NCBI GenBank assembly: GCA_023229785.1
Contig: JALNYV010000003.1
Span: forward strand, 1-64,000
Reading direction: 5' to 3'
Origin: Candidatus Dojkabacteria bacterium
GTDB taxonomy: Bacteria; Patescibacteria; Dojkabacteria; SC72
Length of the DNA stretch: 64,000 nucleotides
Part shown: one piece after another, positions 58,215 through 64,000 of the stretch
How positions within the stretch are numbered: position 1 is the first letter of the stretch
How the letters are laid out: each line of letters begins with the position of its first letter
Made by a program: the position numbers and the translations under genes
Notes under the pieces: generated by a model
What the model saw: the letters and a program-made list of their open reading frames with translations, nothing else
The model's database searches: none
Told to the model about the DNA's origin: nothing

Positions 58215-59663
58215 TTAAACAACAACCCTGTTCTTTGATGTGGAAATATCAAAGAAAGACATGGATACATCACCAAAAATTGATTTTAATGACTCCCACT
58301 TTCTATTTATTCTTACTTGTATATCTTTATCTTTATCATATCCTAAGTTTGAAGCTTGGTAAGCATTAAACTTAGCTAATTCAATGTCACAATTCTCCAA
58401 CGCAATATCAGAAAAATATTCGTAAACTAATGATGTATTCTTAGGTTGCTTGGCCATAAAAGTATTTATCTCGTCGTTCATTTCTTTATTTTTGCCAAGC
58501 ATACGTAATGTATGCGCATACTTTATGAACACATCCCTAAATGTTGGCTCCTCTTTATACGCCTTCAAAAAATACTCACTCGCAGTGGCTATGTCCCCTT
58601 GAATTGCCTTCACAACCCCTAAATTATATAGAACTATAAAAGAAGAGTTTAAGTGGTTCAATATCAAGTTAGTATTGTCTTTCTCAACATCATATCTGCT
58701 TTTAATAAACAGATATCTTTTATACCAAAACTCTGCTTGCTCAAAATTCTTTAACTCAAGTTGTGTGTTGCCCATACTCATAAGAGAGTCAAGATGGTCT
58801 GGCTTCACGTCAATCGTATCTTTTATATGTGGCACAGCCTCTTCAAATCGCCTTTGCGCCATTAATGCAGTAGCGAGTTGGTCTTTGGCCATGATGAAAG
58901 CGTGGAGATACCTTTCTTCATTATTCTTTAACTTAGGCACTATTATCCGAAGAACTTCATTAGCATGCTTTTCCGTACCAACAAAATCAGCCTTAGCTCT
59001 TAGAAGTTGGGCTAGATTAAGGTGGGCAAAAAAGTTGTCATTATCAATTCTAATTTGCTCACGCAGTAACTCCTCAGAACGCTGATGCTTCTTTTCCATC
59101 TCCTCTTTTGACAACGCATAACCATAATGAATAACAGATATCTTAGGCCGTATAACGGGTATCTTTTTATCAATGATTAATTGGTTGTGCACAGTACTTT
59201 CAAAAACTGGATTTGTTTTTTTGCCGTCTATCTTCCAAGGGAACATTCTTGGATAAAACAAAGAGGCCAACATCCCTTCTTGGTCAAGAGTATTGTATAT
59301 GTTGCATAAAACTACATAATCGGTGCTATCATTCAGTATTCTCTTAACATCAGGAATGGAGTCTTCAGAAATAACCTCATCCATATCAACATAGATACAG
59401 TAGTCAACCCAATCAGGCACGTACTCCAACCCCTGATTTCTTGCTTTGGAAAAATTCTTTTCCCAAGGATACTTAACAAGTATTAACTTGTCCTCCGGGA
59501 TAAACTTCCTAAAACTGGCCTCAGTATTATCACCATACTGTGTTAAGTTAATAACAAACAAATCGGCAATAGGTAAAAGTGACTTTGCCCATTGCTCCAC
59601 CCATTTTTCCTCATCTCCACTAATAGCTATAACAGCTAATTTCTTCTTAGTATCTACTGGCAT
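58215..59663 (-). CDS. Glycosyltransferase family 2 with TPR repeats (482 aa)
   Basis: ATG after AAAGG. The GT2 start is KKLAVIAISGDEEKWVEQWA, with acceptor-side EKNFSKARNQGLEYV and the DxD metal site YVDMDEV (about residue 92). From about residue 215 on, tetratricopeptide repeats follow (AHLNLAQLLRAKADFVGTEK; NTQLELKNFEQAEFWYKRYL). A GT2-TPR protein in a head cluster suggests glycosylation of virion proteins or DNA modification; not proven. Such proteins also occur in host surface loci. There is one gene between it and the endolysin-type peptidase. Confidence 0.75.
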   Translation of the reverse strand: MPVDTKKKLAVIAISGDEEKWVEQWAKSLLPIADLFVINLTQYGDNTEASFRKFIPEDKLILVKYPWEKNFSKARNQGLEYVPDWVDYCIYVDMDEVISEDSIPDVKRILNDSTDYVVLCNIYNTLDQEGMLASLFYPRMFPWKIDGKKTNPVFESTVHNQLIIDKKIPVIRPKISVIHYGYALSKEEMEKKHQRSEELLREQIRIDNDNFFAHLNLAQLLRAKADFVGTEKHANEVLRIIVPKLKNNEERYLHAFIMAKDQLATALMAQRRFEEAVPHIKDTIDVKPDHLDSLMSMGNTQLELKNFEQAEFWYKRYLFIKSRYDVEKDNTNLILNHLNSSFIVLYNLGVVKAIQGDIATASEYFLKAYKEEPTFRDVFIKYAHTLRMLGKNKEMNDEINTFMAKQPKNTSLVYEYFSDIALENCDIELAKFNAYQASNLGYDKDKDIQVRINRKWESLKSIFGDVSMSFFDISTSKNRVVV

Positions 59664-59665
59664 CT

Positions 59666-60049
59666 TTAACCTTTCATCTTAAGTTGGTAATGGGGTAAAT
59701 CTGGTTTCTTCCAACTGCCACCCCATGTTATTACGTCTAAATTTAACTGTCTCGCAACCACTATCAATGCTCCTGATAACTGACAAAATAATTCTTCTTT
59801 TTCCCAAGGGATAGCACCATTTACATACGGTGCCAAATCAAACGCCCTAGATGGGTACACATTGTGCAAACTGTGTGGAAACTTTAAATCTGATGTTCCA
59901 TTCTTATAACACTCGTTCTGCTCTGCCTCACCACGATACCCAGAGGTAACGGTAAAGTCATAATACTTTACTAGCTCATTCGCAACAACCTGTAATGTTG
60001 GGGAACAAGTTAATAATTTATTCTTTGAATTTGTGCTAAAAACTGGCAT
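59666..60049 (-). CDS. M15-family endolysin-type peptidase (127 aa)
   Basis: VTSGYRGEAEQNECYKNG, then PHSLHNVYPSRAFDLAPY, and late ITWGGSWKKPDLPHYQL. These are the zinc ligands H-x(6)-D and the terminal H of M15 (VanX/T5 endolysin-like) peptidases. It lacks a signal peptide, as in endolysins needing a holin. It cleaves peptidoglycan stem peptides. Short (127 residues) and without wall-binding domain, which fits a Gram-negative-type host. Confidence 0.85.
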   Translation of the reverse strand: MPVFSTNSKNKLLTCSPTLQVVANELVKYYDFTVTSGYRGEAEQNECYKNGTSDLKFPHSLHNVYPSRAFDLAPYVNGAIPWEKEELFCQLSGALIVVARQLNLDVITWGGSWKKPDLPHYQLKMKG

Positions 60050-60407
60050 CTTTGTTAACTATAAATGTTTGCTTATGGTCAAATCTCTTTTTAAATTCAT
60101 TCAGACTCACATCTGCTTTTTCTACTTCACCATTTAAGTGCACACAAAACATGATACCTTTTCTACTTTTGCTGTCAAACCCAGCGATGGTTCTTGAGTC
60201 CCACTTAAACACAACACTTTGGCCTACATTCAAAATACCCCCATCAGTAAAAAAGTAGACATCAAACCCCTCAAGCACATAATCCTTTCCATCAAAAGGA
60301 TTGTATACACTAAGAGATGATATATCTTTATCTCTGGGAATGTTTCTCCACGCCACCTCATTAGAGGTTACTACTTTTCCATCAATGTATGTTACTACTA
60401 ATTGCAT
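60036..60407 (-). CDS. Protein of unknown function in the virion cluster (123 aa)
   Basis: MQLVVTYIDGKVVTSNEVAW, beta-rich with YVLEGFDVYFFTDGG, ending in a basic tail (FKKRFDHKQTFIVNK). It overlaps the endolysin-type gene by 14 bases. No signature; a small virion protein or tail accessory is possible. The ribosome binding site is weak. Confidence 0.55.
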   Translation of the reverse strand: MQLVVTYIDGKVVTSNEVAWRNIPRDKDISSLSVYNPFDGKDYVLEGFDVYFFTDGGILNVGQSVVFKWDSRTIAGFDSKSRKGIMFCVHLNGEVEKADVSLNEFKKRFDHKQTFIVNKDASF

Positions 60408-60410
60408 TAA

Positions 60411-61070
60411 TTAAGTCTCTGTAACCCAAGCTGTTTCTGTATTTTCCAAAGAAGCCACTGTAATTAGTGGTATGTTTGCTAATATACTTGTGTGTGTTGC
60501 GGCTGCTGAACCAAACCTGATACCAACACTGCCGTCTGTTATAGTACCCCAAACCGGAACACCATTTGTACCCCCCTCATGTTTATTGTTAGCATAAAAA
60601 TTAACAACAGGGATGGTACTGGTAAAGGTATACCTGCATACGATGTTATGCAATTTAGTCATTGTTGGATTTACGTCACATGGGACACGAAGTAATGCAT
60701 TCCACGTTATGCTAGCATTTGCAACCATTGAAGCAATGCTGTATCTAGGTGTCAGATAAGAAGCATCACCACACATCATACAAGTTGCCACACCGGCAGC
60801 ATAGGTTGCCTCCGCATACCAGCTTGAAGAGCTCGGACCAACCCTTGCCGTATCAATAAAATACAACATTGGCCTGTTGTTATTAGCAGCCGAGCCTTGA
60901 AATATCCTAAATGTAGTGGCAACGGTAGTATCACTATTAGGATAATCCGCATTATTATCATACGCCCTCAATTGAGGAAGACTTGATAAACGCTCACTAA
61001 ATTTAACTTTAAACACATTTTTGTCAGTGGATACACAAGCACCATTGACTTTAAATGGATACGTTGCCAT
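60411..61070 (-). CDS. Virion structural protein (219 aa)
   Basis: ATG after AGGAG. Beta-rich and Thr/Ser/Asn-rich (MATYPFKVNGACVSTDKNVF; TVATTFRIFQGSAANN; TDGSVGIRFGSAAATHTS), no charged helices. Like exposed virion proteins or head fibres. Unknown family. Confidence 0.6.
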   Translation of the reverse strand: MATYPFKVNGACVSTDKNVFKVKFSERLSSLPQLRAYDNNADYPNSDTTVATTFRIFQGSAANNNRPMLYFIDTARVGPSSSSWYAEATYAAGVATCMMCGDASYLTPRYSIASMVANASITWNALLRVPCDVNPTMTKLHNIVCRYTFTSTIPVVNFYANNKHEGGTNGVPVWGTITDGSVGIRFGSAAATHTSILANIPLITVASLENTETAWVTET

Positions 61071-61082
61071 TTTCTACTCCTA

Positions 61083-61481
61083 TTACAAAGAATAATCTAC
61101 TTTTTTAACATAAAAAAGAATTTCGTCACTACATTGTTTGCCTGCCCATTGCCATGTCAACAACGTCTTGTGCATCTCTATTTCCTTAGAACTCAACATA
61201 GCATTATCAGCTTTTTGCATTTCCCAAATAACTGTACCAGCAGTTAACACTTGAAAATTCATAGAGCCACTACCACCAGCATATACCACTTGGTTATATC
61301 TGCTAGCAATTGTAGCCAAATGAAATTTATCTGATACTCCAATATCGTTGTTATAATAATAATGGGTAACATACAATGTGCCTAACGTAGCTTTGTTTAT
61401 AGCTACTTGATTTTCATCTTCCAAACAAAATGTTACCCTACAACAATTATTCTGTTTAACCTTATATATTTGACTTGGCAC
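61083..61481 (-). CDS. Virion-cluster protein of unknown function (132 aa)
   Basis: GTG start at 61481 after GGAG. MPSQIYKVKQNNCCRVTFCL, beta-rich with AGGSGSMNFQVLTAG and four cysteines. Its first base is the last base of the repeat protein's stop. Possibly an adaptor in the head or fibre. Confidence 0.55.
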   Translation of the reverse strand: MPSQIYKVKQNNCCRVTFCLEDENQVAINKATLGTLYVTHYYYNNDIGVSDKFHLATIASRYNQVVYAGGSGSMNFQVLTAGTVIWEMQKADNAMLSSKEIEMHKTLLTWQWAGKQCSDEILFYVKKVDYSL

Positions 61482-64000
61482 TATATTATCTCCAATCCCG
61501 GTATGCTACCACTATTGATACTCAAATTTGATATTGTTGACTTTTTAACAATAAAGTTGTCAGCAAGGATTAACTCTGGTAGATACAACTTCAACAAAAT
61601 CACATATTCTACTATATTTGTAGTTTTGTCTTTAAAGAACTCAATAAACTCTGACAACCTTTTCATCAGCAGTTCCTCTGCTATAAAGGATACATACCCA
61701 GAAAAAGATGAGATTGAATCTTTAGAAAATGCCGTGGTTTCTGTAGTCCTATAAAGGTTGGTAGACAGTAGGGTAACAAATTGAGAATATTTTGAAAATT
61801 TGTTTGCCACAAAATTTGCTGCCTCGTCCACAGCACCAAAAGAGGACTTTTCCATAAAAATATCACCAACAACCCGCCCTGTTGAGGTAGCTACAAGTGT
61901 AACCACAGAATTAATAGCCGCCCTGTTTGTTGCCACAAAGGATACAAAACCAACTATATCAGCTTGAGAACCTTTCCTAAATAAAATCTGTTCTGTAATC
62001 TTCTCAACAGACCCCCTGCTCAAATCTAAGGTTTGTGAAAATCCTTCCAAAATAGCACGCTGTAGCATAACAAGAGAGACAAATCTAGTCTGCTTTTGTT
62101 TGTTTAGGTCAAATTTCTCAACAATGTAGCCCTGCTCCTCTTTACTAAGCCCAACTACTTCTGAAACACTTGCTTCTTTGTACCTATTAAACGACACCTC
62201 AGCTACAATTGCGTCAGTAACTTCCTTGTTAAGCCCACATTTTTCTGCTATAGTATAAATCTGCTCCTTACTGAAAAACATAAGCTCCACTATTCTGGCT
62301 AAACTTACAGTTTCAGCTAAAAAGTTGACAGATTGCGCTATACTCTTTATCTTTGTTGACATAAACAAAATATCCTCGGCAAAACGTTGCATCTCATTTT
62401 TAACGTAATCAACGAGTTGTGCATATCTATTATCTGTATTTTCAGCTTGTAATTGTATAGTTTCAACCACTTTTTTGTAAAAATCTTTTATAAACAACGA
62501 GTCTTCAGAGAACATCCCTATTCGTACCGCCGAAAAGTCAATAAATTGGGCAATCTTTAAGTCTGCCAATAACTTATCAAACTCCACCACCTCTGATATA
62601 TGTCTGGTACTATCCTTCTCAGATAACAGTGTTTGTACCATACCAACAAGTTTTACAGCCAACATGCTGACTGTTTCTGTTAGCCTCTCCTCCCGCTCCG
62701 CTTCATAATCAACTGTCTCAGGTATGTATTTTAAATAAACATCGGCAAATCTGACTATATTGGAAATTTGACTGATAAACTCTTTATCAACCCTCAAAAT
62801 ATTGGAAACCTGCTTAGTCAAAAACTTACTTAATATAACATAGTTGGAAACTCTTGCATAAACAATATCTTCAAGAATAACTTTGTTTGCAATTTCAGTT
62901 GATAGCCCTTTATCGTTGGTCAGTTTCATTGCTAATCTAAAAACACTATTTTTGTCAGCAAGAATCAGGTTGGCCACTTCTTGTTTACTTATCTTATCCA
63001 AAACCAACTTATTCACAACCCTAACAACTATTCCCTTATCAAAAGATATCCTGTTAGCTAAACTTTCTACTAGTTTTTTATCCCCATAAAATTCATTTGA
63101 AACTTTGGCTGAAACTTCTTTATCCAAGTTCAAATATGTAGCAATCCGTCTCTTCTCTGTTTGTTCAATATTTACTTTATTGTTTATTCTTTCTACTAAT
63201 TCTTTATCTCCAACAATAATAGAGGCTACCTTTTCAACAAACTCCTTATCCCCCAGAAGTCGGCTGGCTATCATACTCTTTACAATCTTATCCCCATTAA
63301 TTATATTTGATATCTCTTCCACCACTTCCTTATCCGTAGACAGATGGGAAGCAATTCTATTTACTAACTCTTTATCACCAGATAGGTCATTTGCGATTCT
63401 TCTAGATACCTGTTTATCTGTGTCAACAAAACAACAAATCCTTACAGCCTCTTCTTTATTTATTCTTAATCTATTTGATAATCTAGCCACAACCTCTTTA
63501 TCACCAAGTAGTATGTTGGACATCTCTTGGAATACTTTTTTCTCCATCTTCAATTTACTTGCTACTCTTCTCGTGCCAACTCGCATAACATTCATATAGT
63601 GAGCAACACGAGAACTTAAGTGCTTATCAACACTTAATATCTGTGCTAAAGTATCCTTTGATGTCCTCTCTACAGTCATTGCATTCGCAATGCGCCGGGA
63701 GGCACTATATTCACCTATAACCAATTGTGCTATATTTTGAGCAGATGTTTTTTCCCCAATAACTTCTCCAGCAACCCTACTACCTCTTATATATGCGGGA
63801 GAGACTAAGTTTGATACTTGTACCTGCCCTAATAAATCTGAATACTCAAATAAAGTAGCCTCTGGGGTAGGGGGTAGAGGAATCCAATCCTTAATCAAAA
63901 TATGGTCAAGAAATTGTGTTTTGCTATTTCCAAATTTGAATGTTGCGAAAGAATAGCCACCTTTCCATGTTGTTCCCGGAACTGCAATTGCTAAATCCCC
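61481..64000 (-). CDS. 14-residue-repeat virion-cluster protein, 5' end outside window (839+ aa)
   Basis: The frame is open to the window edge: the 34 codons upstream of the TTG at 63898 encode a protein-like stretch (GDLAIAVPGTTWKGGYSFAT), so the gene starts beyond 64000. From about residue 49 (counted from 63898) to about 770 the protein is a 14-residue repeat. Residues 91-371 show the acidic-basic pair (usually DK) at an exact spacing of 14 in 21 successive units. The consensus is DKE-[LV]-V-x-x-[IV]-[AS]-[NS]-x-[LI]-x-x. Later units keep the spacing with less conserved letters. It is probably helical or a solenoid rod, perhaps an appendage or internal head protein. No homologue recognised. 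Confidence 0.75.
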   Translation of the reverse strand, partial: GDLAIAVPGTTWKGGYSFATFKFGNSKTQFLDHILIKDWIPLPPTPEATLFEYSDLLGQVQVSNLVSPAYIRGSRVAGEVIGEKTSAQNIAQLVIGEYSASRRIANAMTVERTSKDTLAQILSVDKHLSSRVAHYMNVMRVGTRRVASKLKMEKKVFQEMSNILLGDKEVVARLSNRLRINKEEAVRICCFVDTDKQVSRRIANDLSGDKELVNRIASHLSTDKEVVEEISNIINGDKIVKSMIASRLLGDKEFVEKVASIIVGDKELVERINNKVNIEQTEKRRIATYLNLDKEVSAKVSNEFYGDKKLVESLANRISFDKGIVVRVVNKLVLDKISKQEVANLILADKNSVFRLAMKLTNDKGLSTEIANKVILEDIVYARVSNYVILSKFLTKQVSNILRVDKEFISQISNIVRFADVYLKYIPETVDYEAEREERLTETVSMLAVKLVGMVQTLLSEKDSTRHISEVVEFDKLLADLKIAQFIDFSAVRIGMFSEDSLFIKDFYKKVVETIQLQAENTDNRYAQLVDYVKNEMQRFAEDILFMSTKIKSIAQSVNFLAETVSLARIVELMFFSKEQIYTIAEKCGLNKEVTDAIVAEVSFNRYKEASVSEVVGLSKEEQGYIVEKFDLNKQKQTRFVSLVMLQRAILEGFSQTLDLSRGSVEKITEQILFRKGSQADIVGFVSFVATNRAAINSVVTLVATSTGRVVGDIFMEKSSFGAVDEAANFVANKFSKYSQFVTLLSTNLYRTTETTAFSKDSISSFSGYVSFIAEELLMKRLSEFIEFFKDKTTNIVEYVILLKLYLPELILADNFIVKKSTISNLSINSGSIPGLEII
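61590..63754 (-). repeat. About fifty 42-bp coding repeats
   Basis: The DNA encodes about fifty 14-codon units with no gaps over most of the length, for example DKELVNRIASHLST, DKEVVEEISNIING and LNKEVTDAIVAEVS. DNA identity between units is low, so the array is old and held by protein structure. Boundaries are approximate. Confidence 0.75.

Overview
The window is one continuous, AT-rich, densely packed piece of a large tailed double-stranded DNA phage (or a prophage of one). The evidence is a tail and capsid cluster, a phage replication module, tRNA genes, short ATG/GTG/TTG-started ORFs overlapping by a few bases, and no ribosomal or central-metabolism genes. The tail looks long: a 1612-residue tape measure is preceded by a tail-assembly chaperone with a -1 frameshift, and no sheath protein was recognised. 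Both ends of the window cut through genes, and terminase and portal were not found, so they probably lie outside. The host is not identifiable. Two lipoprotein-type genes, one secreted beta-helix protein and a dockerin domain hint at a bacterium with a complex surface.

Bases 1-16,900 (plus strand) are an accessory arm. Its left part holds the most unusual system: a Ro60/Rsr (TROVE-vWA) gene preceded by three copies of a covarying structured RNA, which I read as Y RNAs. One copy carries an inserted, circularly permuted tRNA-like module (T arm, closed acceptor hairpin, D arm). Between the RNAs sit a 24-residue lysine-rich peptide gene and a membrane protein gene. An Rnl5-like RNA ligase lies further along the arm. 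Six genes for glycine-alternating (X-G) proteins are scattered over the arm. Three tRNA genes follow; one has a GGG-reading CCC anticodon in a tRNA-Glu-like body. The arm also has a triplicated unknown family flanking an M20/M42-like metallopeptidase, a RuvB-like AAA+ protein with a zinc ribbon, a metallophosphoesterase, a sigma-region-4-like HTH protein and many small unknowns.

Bases 16,940-32,400 (minus strand) are the replication and recombination module. It encodes a primase with its zinc finger at the C-terminus, a family-4-like uracil-DNA glycosylase, small membrane proteins, a lipoprotein, RecA, an SbcD-SbcC (Mre11-Rad50) fusion, a ClpP-like protease, a DnaB-type helicase, an adenosylcobalamin-type ribonucleotide reductase split by a LAGLIDADG intein, a Rad52/ERF-like annealing protein candidate, a secreted beta-helix protein and a SLOG-family protein. 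A leaderless tyrosine recombinase gene (plus strand) breaks the orientation at 32,461-33,279, next to the tail-fibre gene.

Bases 33,274-64,000 (minus strand, transcribed right to left) are the virion module. In transcription order it holds: a long 14-residue-repeat protein (5' end outside the window), small virion proteins, an M15 endolysin-type peptidase, a glycosyltransferase-TPR protein, a prohead protease with a nested scaffold start, a capsid accessory protein, the major capsid protein, a terminator, head-tail connectors, the tail tube, a dockerin lipoprotein, the G/GT chaperone pair, the tape measure, a distal tail protein, the tail hub and a giant tail fibre.
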